Part shown: positions 53,867 through 62,200 of the stretch, piece after piece
How the letters are laid out: every line of letters starts with the position of its first letter
Numbering within the stretch: position 1 is the stretch's first letter
DNA from: JAFMJV01 sp963800275
GTDB taxonomy: Bacteria > Chloroflexota > Limnocylindria > Limnocylindrales > CSP1-4
Direction: 5' to 3'
NCBI GenBank assembly: GCA_963800275.1
Contig: CAWDAI010000001.1
Location: 186,001-250,000 of the forward strand
Length of the DNA: 64,000 bases
Translations under genes and position numbers: made by a program
Notes under the pieces: model-generated
The model's input: only the letters and a program-made list of their open reading frames with translations
What the model was told of the DNA's origin: nothing
The model's database searches: none

Positions 53867-55156
53867 CTACTGGTCGGCGAGGATCGCGTCCAGCTCGGGC
53901 AGCACCGAGTCGATGGCCTCACGCACCGACTTGTTGGGCGCGTTGAAGACGTTCGTGTCGAGCTCGTCCTGGAGGATGGTGCTCCACTCGGAGTAGCCCT
54001 TGAAGGAGGGCTTGAGATGAGCGTCCTCGAGCATGGCCGCCATCACGTCCGAACCTTCGAACGCGGTCGAGTAGGGCCCTTCGAGCACCGACTTGTCGAC
54101 CGGCAGTGCCGCGCGCAGCTGCATCAGCTGCTCCTGTGCCTCGGGGCCCACGAGCCACTTGACGAAGGTCCAGGCAGCATCAGGGTTCCTGGTGTTGGCC
54201 GAGACCACGGCGCCGGTGGGGTTCAGGCTGGTGGCATGCCCGGCGGACCCAGCCGGCAGTCGGGCGATGCCGAGGTCGATGCCGGCCGCCTGGTGCGTGG
54301 GCACCAGCCACGAGCCGTTGGCCTCCATGGCCGCGAGGCCCTGCTCGAACGCATCACCGGTCTCGGCGAAGAGGTCGGGCGTAGGCATGATCTTGTGGGT
54401 GTAGATGAGGTCCTGCAGGAACTGGATCCCGCCCACGGCCTCGTCCGAGCCGAGCAGGGTCTGGGTGGCGTCGTCGGAGATGATCTCACCGCCGTTCTGC
54501 CAGACCAGCTCGCTCCAGTAGTTCTCCATGTCCGACGTCTCGGTGTAGAAGCCCCACTGCTCGGCGATACCGTCGCCGTTCTCGTCGATGGTCAGCTGCT
54601 TGCCGACGTCCACCAACGTATCCCACGTCCAGGTGTCGTCGGGGTAGTCCAGCCCGGCCGCGTCGAACATGGCCTTGTTGTAGAAGAGCGGGACGATGTT
54701 GAGGTCCCGAGGCAAGCCGTACTGGCCGCCGTCGTCGGTGGTGAAGTCGGCCACACCGGCGTCGGCGAGCGCAGAGAGGTCGAAGCCGTCAGCCTCGATG
54801 TAGGGCTTGAGGTCGAGCAGCACGCCGCGCGACTGGTAGTCGGGGAAGATCGGACCATCCATGGCGAACACGTCGGGCGCGTCGCCGCCGGCGATCGAGG
54901 TCTGCAGACCGGTCCAGTAGGCATCCCAGTCGGAGACCGTGACGTCGACGCTGATGTCAGGGTGCTCCGCCTCGAACATCTTGACCAGCGCGATCTGATT
55001 GCTCAGCTCCGCCGGATCGCCCCAGATGGCGTACGTGATCTTGCCCGAGGCGTCCTGCGCCAGGGCTGGGCCCGCGCCCATCGCGACCAGGGAACCGACG
55101 AGCGCCACGCTCCCGACCAGCGCACCGTGCGCCCCGAGCCTGTGTGCTCCAAACAT
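53867..55156 (-). CDS. CUT1 extracellular sugar-binding protein
   Basis: 429 residues from the ATG at 55156, preceded by AGGAGG. Signal peptide MFGAHRLGAHGALVGSVALV to about residue 34 (cut after ALA-Q); no lipobox cysteine. The solute-binding type 1 fold is evident: GKITYAIWGDPAELSNQIAL, KMFEAEHPDISVDVTVSDWD, LQTSIAGGDAPDVFAMDGPI, YGLPRDLNIVPLFYNKAMFD and FVKWLVGPEAQEQLMQLRAA. Binds the cluster's oligosaccharide or galactoside outside the membrane. The operator-like repeats at 55191-55218 lie just upstream. Confidence 0.93.
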   Translation of the reverse strand: MFGAHRLGAHGALVGSVALVGSLVAMGAGPALAQDASGKITYAIWGDPAELSNQIALVKMFEAEHPDISVDVTVSDWDAYWTGLQTSIAGGDAPDVFAMDGPIFPDYQSRGVLLDLKPYIEADGFDLSALADAGVADFTTDDGGQYGLPRDLNIVPLFYNKAMFDAAGLDYPDDTWTWDTLVDVGKQLTIDENGDGIAEQWGFYTETSDMENYWSELVWQNGGEIISDDATQTLLGSDEAVGGIQFLQDLIYTHKIMPTPDLFAETGDAFEQGLAAMEANGSWLVPTHQAAGIDLGIARLPAGSAGHATSLNPTGAVVSANTRNPDAAWTFVKWLVGPEAQEQLMQLRAALPVDKSVLEGPYSTAFEGSDVMAAMLEDAHLKPSFKGYSEWSTILQDELDTNVFNAPNKSVREAIDSVLPELDAILADQ

Positions 55157-55190
55157 CGTGGACTCCTCCTTCGACCTTGCATGGCCCCCG

Positions 55191-55218
55191 ACATCCGGAC
55201 ATCCGGACGTCCGGTCAC
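55191..55218. promoter_or_regulatory. GntR operator candidate before sugar-binding protein gene
   Basis: Three tandem 8-mers ACATCCGG, ACATCCGG, ACGTCCGG, the last two forming the palindrome CCGGACGTCCGG. The core CGGACGTCCG is shared with the site at 56642-56661. Confidence 0.7.
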
Positions 55219-55299
55219 GATGGTGCCACCCCGTGTCAAGCGGGGTGCTGCGCCGGACCTTCTCGGCGGGCCTGAGAGCGGGGCGCGAGTGACCGTCGG

Positions 55300-56595
55300 T
55301 TAGCGGCGCAGCCACTCCGGCAGCCACTCGGCCTCGGCTTCGATCAGCTCGTCGGTCAGCTGCCAGGCCTGTTCCAGTGTGAGCTGCGCCTGGATCTGTG
55401 GGTCCTGTATGACGGCGTGGTAGATCGCGTCCCGATCCTCCTCGAGCGAGGCCCGCACGGTCAGCGCCTGGGCCTCCACGGCCGGCCCGATGTAGGCGCT
55501 GCACTGGGAGGGCAGGCGTCCGACGCGGACGGGCCAGACCCCGGTGCCATCGACCAGGCAAGGGACCTCCACGCACGCGTCGCCTGCGAGCCCGTCGATG
55601 AGGGCACCCTCGTTCATGACATTGCCCACGATGCGCGCCGGCTCGCTGGTCAGCATCGAGTGGATGATGACCGCCGCATACTCCCCGCTCTGCTCGATCT
55701 CGAAGGGCTCACCGGCATCGAGCCGGCGCCTGGTCTCGTCGAACTCGTCGAGGTTGTGGGCGACCCGATCGAGGTACTCGCCGATGGGGATGTGGTACCG
55801 CTCCACCGCGTCACCCTTGGGGATGAACCAGGGGTTGTACTCGGCGTGGTGCTCGGACGACTCGGTGGGGTAGTAGCCAAGACGCCTGAAGAGCTCGGCG
55901 CGGACCAGGTCGTCCTCGGGCACCCGTCCTTCGTCCACGAACCGCCGCAGCTCCGGGTAGAGGTCGCGGCCGCGATGCTGCAGCCGCAGCAGGAACGCAA
56001 GGTGATTGATGCCGGCAGAGACGTAGTCGACCTCCTCGCGCGGCAGGCCCAGATAGCCCGCCAGGGTGTCGATCGTCCAGAACACGGAGTGGCACAGGCC
56101 CACGGTCCTGATCGAGCTGCGCTCCGCCACGGCGCGCACGAGCATGGACATGGGGTTGGTGTAGTTGAGGAACCACGCGTCCGGGCAGAGCTCTTCCATG
56201 TCGCGCACGATATCGAGCACCACAGGGATCGAGCGCAGGCCGCGCATGACCCCGCCCACGTTGATGGTGTCGTTGATGGTGTAGCGCAGCCCGTAGCGCT
56301 CGGGGACCGCGAAGTCGACCTGCGTCGCGCGTGCACCGCCGACCTGGATGGTGTCGATCACGAAGTCGGCGTCGCGCAACGCCTCCCGGCGGTCGAGGTA
56401 ACCCTCCACGCGGGGATGGGCACCAAGCGTCTCCGCCGTCCAGGCGGCCATCCGCTCGGCCGTGCGCAAGCGCTCGGCGTCGATGTCGTGGAGGACGATC
56501 GTGGCGTCCTTGAGCTCGGGGTACACGAGCATGTCGCCCAGCAGATTGCGCGTGAACTCCACGCTGCCAGCACCAACCAGCACGATCCGAGTCAT
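55300..56595 (-). CDS. Glycoside hydrolase family 4, alpha-galactosidase (MelA)-like
   Basis: 431 residues. NAD-binding start IVLVGAGSVEFTRNLLGDML, DADFVIDTIQVGGARATQVD, FLNYTNPMSMLVRAVAER, and the metal site GLCHSVFWTIDTLAGYLG (cysteine ligand; CHS is the motif type of the MelA alpha-galactosidase group), then AGINHLAFLLRLQHRGRDLY. GH4 enzymes use NAD+ and Mn2+ in a redox-elimination mechanism inside the cell. GGAGG precedes the ATG. It lies upstream of the transporter operon and divergent from the aldolase gene, with an operator between. Confidence 0.88.
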   Translation of the reverse strand: MTRIVLVGAGSVEFTRNLLGDMLVYPELKDATIVLHDIDAERLRTAERMAAWTAETLGAHPRVEGYLDRREALRDADFVIDTIQVGGARATQVDFAVPERYGLRYTINDTINVGGVMRGLRSIPVVLDIVRDMEELCPDAWFLNYTNPMSMLVRAVAERSSIRTVGLCHSVFWTIDTLAGYLGLPREEVDYVSAGINHLAFLLRLQHRGRDLYPELRRFVDEGRVPEDDLVRAELFRRLGYYPTESSEHHAEYNPWFIPKGDAVERYHIPIGEYLDRVAHNLDEFDETRRRLDAGEPFEIEQSGEYAAVIIHSMLTSEPARIVGNVMNEGALIDGLAGDACVEVPCLVDGTGVWPVRVGRLPSQCSAYIGPAVEAQALTVRASLEEDRDAIYHAVIQDPQIQAQLTLEQAWQLTDELIEAEAEWLPEWLRR

Positions 56596-56641
56596 CGAGG
56601 GCCTCCTCCGTCAAGCCAACGGTCCTGTCCGCAGCGTCCAT

Positions 56642-56661
56642 AGGTACGGACGTCCGTACCT
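56642..56661. promoter_or_regulatory. Perfect 20-bp palindromic operator between GH4 and aldolase genes
   Basis: AGGTACGGACGTCCGTACCT, a perfect palindrome in the 143-base divergent gap, with the same CGGACGTCCG core as 55199-55218. Likely bound by the cluster's GntR/HutC regulator, covering both divergent promoters. Confidence 0.8.
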
Positions 56662-56738
56662 CGGGCGATGGTAGCATCCGGTCGAGGGCTCTCTCGTGGG
56701 AGTGGGAGCCGAAGGCCCGCAATGAGGAGGATGCTGTC

Positions 56739-57722
56739 GTGAGGCTCGGCACACTTCGGGGCCTGGACGCCTGTGCCTCGGACAAGGGCACGTTCTCCGT
56801 CCTGGCGCTCGACCATCGCAACAACCTGCGTCGTGCGCTGGCGCCCGACGAGCCGGACTCGGTCGGCTACGAGCGCCTGGTGGGCATCAAGCGCGCCATC
56901 GTGCGGACGGTCGCGCCGGTGGCGGACGGTGTACTGCTCGATCCCGACATCGGCGCGGGCCCGGTCATCTTCGACGGTTCGCTGCCGGCGAGCTGTGGCC
57001 TGATGATCGCCGTGGAGGAAACTGGCTACGAGGGCCCCAGCACCGCTCGTACGAGCCGGCTCATCGACGGCTGGAGCGTCTCGCAGGTCAAGCGCGTCGG
57101 GGGCGACGCGGTCAAGCTGCTGCTCTACTACCACCCCGACGCCGAGACCGCGGAGGCGCAGGAACGGCTGCTGATGGAGGTGGCCGAGTACTGCGCTGAC
57201 GAGGACATCCCCCTGTTCCTCGAGACCCTCGGCTACTCGCTCGACACCAACGACTCCAAGCTCACCGACGAGGCTCGGCGCGACGTGGTCATCCGCACTG
57301 CGCGGCGCCTGACCGCGCTCGGGGGCGACGTCCTCAAGTGCGAGTTCCCCTACGACGCCGGAGTCACCGACCAGTCACGCTGGGAGGAAGCCTGTGCCGA
57401 GTTGGACGAGGCCTCGTCCATCCCCTGGGTCATCCTCTCCGCGGGCGTGGACGACGCCACCTTCGAGGCCCAGACGAAGGTGGCCTGCGCAGCCGGTGCC
57501 TCCGGCGTGCTGGTGGGACGCTCGGTGTGGAAGGAGGGCGCACACATGGAGGGCGCGGAGCGCGACCGCTGGCTGGAGACCGTCGCGGTCGAGCGCATGC
57601 GGCGACTGGTCGAGATCGTGGAGTCCGAGGCCACGCCCTGGCGCGAGCGCTCGCCGCTGGCCAAGGGCCCCGGGCCGACGGAGGGCTGGTACGCAGGCTA
57701 TCCGGGCGACCCCGGTGCTTGA
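56739..57722 (+). CDS. LacD-type class I aldolase (tagatose-1,6-bisphosphate aldolase family)
   Basis: 327 residues from a GTG with AGGAGG 8 bases upstream (the ATG at 56731 stops at once). Family landmarks: GTFSVLALDHRNNLRRALAP, GVLLDPDIGAGPVIFDGSLP, VKRVGGDAVKLLLYYHPDAE (Schiff-base lysine region), FLETLGYSLDTNDSKLTDEA, and VLKCEFPYDAGVTDQSRWEE. LacD relatives cleave tagatose-1,6-bisphosphate; others cleave sulfofructose or related ketose phosphates. With a PfkB kinase 9 bases downstream it forms a kinase-aldolase pair for a ketose phosphate. Confidence 0.88.
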   Translation: MRLGTLRGLDACASDKGTFSVLALDHRNNLRRALAPDEPDSVGYERLVGIKRAIVRTVAPVADGVLLDPDIGAGPVIFDGSLPASCGLMIAVEETGYEGPSTARTSRLIDGWSVSQVKRVGGDAVKLLLYYHPDAETAEAQERLLMEVAEYCADEDIPLFLETLGYSLDTNDSKLTDEARRDVVIRTARRLTALGGDVLKCEFPYDAGVTDQSRWEEACAELDEASSIPWVILSAGVDDATFEAQTKVACAAGASGVLVGRSVWKEGAHMEGAERDRWLETVAVERMRRLVEIVESEATPWRERSPLAKGPGPTEGWYAGYPGDPGA

Positions 57723-57731
57723 GGTCGCGGC

Positions 57732-58712
57732 GTGACGGAGGCGCGCGAGCCGGAGGAGGCGGAGCGCCAGACCGACGTCTACGTGATCGGCGACGTCAAC
57801 CCGGACATCATGGTCATGGGCGATGACGTCGTGCCCGAGTTCGGGCAGGTCGAGAAGTACGTGGGCACGATCCGGCTCACCGTCGGTGGCTCGTCAGCGA
57901 TCAGCGCCTGTGGGCTGGCCCGCCTCGGCCTGCGCGTGGCGCACGGGGGCATCGTCGGCGACGACATCCTCGGGCACGCGGTGCTCGAGGCGCTGCGTGA
58001 GCACGGCGTCGACACCTCCACCATCACGGTCGATCCGGCTATCCCCACCGGCGCGACGGTCCACATCGGCACGGGCGAGGACCGAGCCATGCTCACCGCC
58101 ACCGGCACCATCGACCGCTTGCGCGCCGAGGACGTGCCCCGCGAGGTCCTGCCCCACATCCGCCACATCCACGCTGGGTCGACGGCCATCCAGCCCCGAC
58201 TCCGACCGGGACTGCCAGCCCTCTTCCGTGATGCGCGAGCCGCCGGCGTGACCGCGTCCTTCGACACTAACTGGGATCCCGATCGCCGCTGGGAGGGGGT
58301 CGACCCGATGCTCGCGGTGGCGGACATCTTCCTGCCCAACGAGCGCGAGGCGGCGCTCATCAGCGGGGTCGACGATCCGCTCGCGGCAGCCCATGCGCTG
58401 GTGGCCCGGGGGCGGGCTGCCGGGCGCACGCAGGATGACCCGCCGCTGACGGTGGTGGTGAAGCTGGGGGCCCAGGGTGCGCTGGCGGTGCGCGGCGACG
58501 AGGCCCTGCGGGTCCCGGCCGACAAGGTCAAGGTGGTCGACGCCACCGGCGCTGGCGACAGCTTCGATGCGGGCTTCATCTACGGCTTCCTCGCGGGCCG
58601 GCCGCTGGGTGAATGCCTGGCGCTCGGCGTGGCCTGCGGGTCGCTCTCCACGCGAGCCGTCGGCGGTGTCGACGGCCAGGCCACCGCGTCAGAGGCAGAG
58701 TCACTGCTCTAG
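57732..58712 (+). CDS. PfkB-family carbohydrate kinase
   Basis: 326 residues from a GTG. Ribokinase-fold landmarks: VYVIGDVNPDIMVMGDDVVP, TVGGSSAISACGLARLGLRV, SFDTNWDPDRRW, ADIFLPNEREAALISG and the catalytic DATGAGDSFDAGFIYGFLAG with the catalytic Asp of GAGD. Follows the aldolase gene; together with the upstream SIS isomerase it could turn a galactose- or tagatose-type sugar into triose phosphates. Its stop overlaps the end of a broken gene on the other strand. Confidence 0.9.
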   Translation: MTEAREPEEAERQTDVYVIGDVNPDIMVMGDDVVPEFGQVEKYVGTIRLTVGGSSAISACGLARLGLRVAHGGIVGDDILGHAVLEALREHGVDTSTITVDPAIPTGATVHIGTGEDRAMLTATGTIDRLRAEDVPREVLPHIRHIHAGSTAIQPRLRPGLPALFRDARAAGVTASFDTNWDPDRRWEGVDPMLAVADIFLPNEREAALISGVDDPLAAAHALVARGRAAGRTQDDPPLTVVVKLGAQGALAVRGDEALRVPADKVKVVDATGAGDSFDAGFIYGFLAGRPLGECLALGVACGSLSTRAVGGVDGQATASEAESLL

Positions 58713-58930
58713 CGGTTCGACTCGACGAGGATGGAGGGTTCCGATCCCGCTCCAACGAGCTTGATCGTCCAGTCCCCTGGGGATGTCACCGCGAACCCCA
58801 CATCGGGCAGCTCGACGCGCTGCCCGGTGCCCCATGAGGACGTCAGCGCGCCCGGGCTGGCGGTCGCGAACTCCGTGTCTTCGGAGGCAGCGGCCGTCCA
58901 GGAGCAGGAACTCGTGAACGCGAACGCCAT
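58709..58930 (-). pseudogene. C-terminal fragment of an unknown gene, cut by IS remnant
   Basis: 73 codons open to a stop at 58709-58711. The last part, GQRVELPDVGFAVTSPGDWT then IKLVGAGSEPSILVESNR, looks like a genuine protein end (a PDxGFAVTxPxxW pattern). The preceding part joins directly to the IS-like sequence at about 58931, so the upstream end of the gene was lost or separated there. Original function unknown. Confidence 0.5.
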
Positions 58931-59240
58931 GGCGCGCGAGCTCGAGGATCCGGACCCTCGTGGCCTCGGGCAGCCGGCGCGGACTGGCGCGGCCGCGATT
59001 GCCGTGAACGAGCCCGGCGGGACCATCCCGCTCGAGGCGGGCGCGCAGCCGGTGGATGCTCCGCTCCGTCAGGCCCAGCAGCTCGGCGGCCTCGGCCACC
59101 GTCAACTCACCGCCGAGAACGCGGGTGAGCACCCAGACCCGTCGCTGTTCGCTGTGGCGCATCGTGATCGTCTCCTCCATCTGCGGAGACTGACGAAGTC
59201 ACTGAGTAGTCAGCGCGGACAGATTCACTGAGCAACAACA
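58931..59240 (-). mobile_element. Right-end remnant of an ISNCY-type element with transposase N-terminus
   Basis: From the ATG at 59180 the frame reads MEETITMRHSEQRRVWVLTR, then LTVAEAAELLGLTERSIHRL and LVHGNRGRASPRRLPEATRV, homologous to the first 83 residues of the intact transposase at 35025-36380 but clearly a different copy. Homology ends near 58931. The outer side keeps the subterminal repeat (59189-59205, CAGTGACTTCGTCAGTC inward) and a TGTTGTTG end near 59240. The catalytic core is gone, so it cannot move by itself. Confidence 0.75.
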
Positions 59241-59269
59241 CAACGCAAGTTCCGAGTTGACGACTGCGC

Positions 59270-59275
59270 TAGCCT
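59270..59275 (+). promoter_or_regulatory. -10-like TAGCCT, leaderless promoter of STAND gene
   Basis: TAGCCT ends exactly 6 bases before the ATG at 59282, only 30 bases from the IS remnant end; no Shine-Dalgarno. Confidence 0.48.
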
Positions 59276-59281
59276 GACCCG

Positions 59282-62200
59282 ATGAAGGGGCAGGCCACGG
59301 GGGATGGAGCCGTCGCCGCCAGCGTTCGCTCGTTCCTCGTGGCCGATATCCGCGGGTACACCGCCTACACCGCGGCCCACGGAGACGAGGCCGCGGCCCG
59401 GCTCGTGGAGCACTTCGCAGCGCTCGTATCCGACGGTGTCACGGCATGGTCCGGCACGCTCGTGGAGCTGCGTGGAGACGAAGCGTTGGCGGCGTTCGAG
59501 TCGCCACGTGCTGCCCTCCGCGCCGCGGTCGAGCTGCAGACGGCCTTCTCTGATGAGACGCGCACCGATCCTGAGCGGCCACTACACGTCGGCATCGGCC
59601 TCGATGCGGGCGAGGCCGTGCCCGTCGCCGACGGCTATCGCGGCGCCGCCCTGAACCGCGCCGCTCGGCTCTGTTCCGCGGCCGACGGGGGCGAGACGCT
59701 TGCCTCTGAGGGACTTATCCATCTCGCAGGCCCCATGGCCGACGTCGAGTACGCCGCACCGCGCGAGGTCGAGGCCAAGGGCCTCGAGGCGCCGGTCGTC
59801 GTGGTGGCCGTCAGCGCGACCGACGTCGCGGTGCCGGAGCTTGGGCCTGCAGTCACGCTACCGAAGCCGGCGCCCGTCCCTCCCCAGCTCGACCCGGTCG
59901 TGCCGCTTGCTGGTCGCCACGATGAGCTCGCCTGGCTCCGCTGGCACTGGCATCGGGCGCGCTTCGGCCACGCCCGTAGCGTCGTCGTCTCGGGTGTGCC
60001 AGGCATCGGCAAGACACGCTTGGCCGCGGCCCTCGCGAGCATCGCCCACGAGGACGGTGCCCGGATCACGTACCTGCCCATGGCCATGGGTGTGACCGAG
60101 GCCGTCCTGGCGACCCAGGCAGACGGGCAGCCCACCCTGCTCGTGGTCGACGACATCGATGCAGCTCGGCGCGAGCTCGTGAGCGCCACGGTCGAGGAAG
60201 CCACAGCACTCCGGGGTCCGGTGCTATTGCTCGTGACCCATCGCACCGAGGCTTCCGCGGAGCTGCTGAAGTCGCTAGAGGAGCTGGCTCCGCGCTCGAT
60301 GCGGCGCGAGCTCGGGCCACTCGACCTGTCAGCCGTCCGCATGATCGCGAGCCTCTACGCCGGGGACGCGGTCGACCAGCTGCCGCTCTCCGACATCGCC
60401 GAGGAATCCGGCGGGAACCCGGCCTCGATCCATCGGCTCAGCCATGAATGGGCCAGGCGGCTCGCGACGCAGCGGGTGGGAGCCTCCGCCGGTCGGGCGG
60501 AGAACGGTCGGCGAGATCTGCGGGAGGCTGAGGCCGCACTCTTGGCGGACATCGCGCTGCTCGGCCAGGCACGGGAGGGCGGTCAGCGGTACGACGACCG
60601 GCCCGACCTCACCGCTGGTGAGCCTGCGAAGGTCGTGCGCACCGGCGCCTGCCCGTACAAGGGCCTCGAACCCTACGACGCCGCGGACGCGGACCTCTTC
60701 TTCGGGCGGGAGCGGCTGGTCGCTGAGTTCACCGCCCGGCTCGTCGGCAGCCCCTTCCTGGCCATCGTCGGGGCTTCGGGCAGCGGCAAGTCCTCGGCCA
60801 TCGCCGCGGGACTGCTGCCGTCGCTCGCCGGCGGGGCATTGCCGGGCTCTGAGAACTGGGCCCAGGTCACGATGCGGCCGGGCGAACGCCCGCTGGCGGC
60901 CCTGACGCAGGCACTTTGCCGCGGGTTCGGGGGCCTCTGCGAGGAGGAGCGCGAGGCCGGTGCGCTGCTGGATGCGGCCCTCGCAACCCTGCCCAAGGGC
61001 GCGCGGCTGGTGCTCTTCATTGACCAGTTCGAGGAGGTCTTCACGAGCCCCGATGCGGCCGAGCGGTCGGCCTTCATCGATGCGGTGTGCGGTGATCATC
61101 CAGGGCTGCTCGTGATCGTGGCTCTGCGCGCCGACCACTATGGCGCGGCCGCCGCCTACCCCGCCCTCGCTCGCCTGCTCGCCAGCCACCATGTGCTCGT
61201 GGGCAGGCTCACGCGGAGCGAGCTGGTGTCTGTCATCGAGCGCCCGGCCGAGCACGTCGGCCTGCAGGTGGAACCGGAGCTCGTCGATGCCCTCGTGGCC
61301 GACGCCGGGACGGAGCCGAGCGTCCTACCGCTGCTCTCCACGGCGCTGCTCGAGGCCTGGACCCTGCGCGATGGCGACCGCCTCACGCTCGCCGCGTATG
61401 CGGCAGGGGGCGGTCTCCACGGCGCGGTCGCTCGCCTCGCCGAAGGCGTCTGGACGTCCCTCGAGCCCGATCGACAGGCCGCCGCTCGGACGATCCTCCT
61501 GCGCCTTGCGGGATCGGGCGAGGCCGGGGACCATGTCCGGCGCCGGGTGCCGCTGACCGAGTTCGACCTCGACGACGACCCGCTGGCCGCAGACGTTCTC
61601 GAGCGCCTCGTCGCGGCACGACTCCTGACCATCGACGACGACACCGTCGAGGTCACGCATGAGGCGTTGCTACGTGAGTGGCCACGGCTGCGAGAGTGGC
61701 TCGAGGACGACGCGAGCGGACACCAGCTTCACCTCCACCTCGCTGCCGCCGCGCGCGAGTGGGAAACCGACGGACGGCCTGCCGGTGACCTCTACCGTGG
61801 AGCCCGCCTCAGCGCCGCGCTCGACTGGAGCGCCGAGCATCCCGAGCAGCTCAATACGATCGAGCGTGACTTCCTCGACACGAGCCGGACCGCGAACGAC
61901 GAGGCGGCCGCTCGACAACGCCGCACGAATCGGCGACTGCAGCTGCTCGTCGCGGGTATCGGCGTGCTCCTGGTCGCCGCCCTCGGCGCCGGCGTCTTCG
62001 CCTCACTCCAGGCACGTCGTGCTGACGATGAACGCCTGACGGCTCGCGCGGGCGAGCTCGCGATGGCCGCGAACGTCGAGCTCGACACCGATCCCGGTCT
62101 CTCCAAGCTTCTGGCCCTCGAGGCCGGTCGTGTCGACCCGAACCCAGGCGTCCTCGCCAGCCTCCACACGGCCCTGGCCGCTGATGCGATCGAGCAGCGC

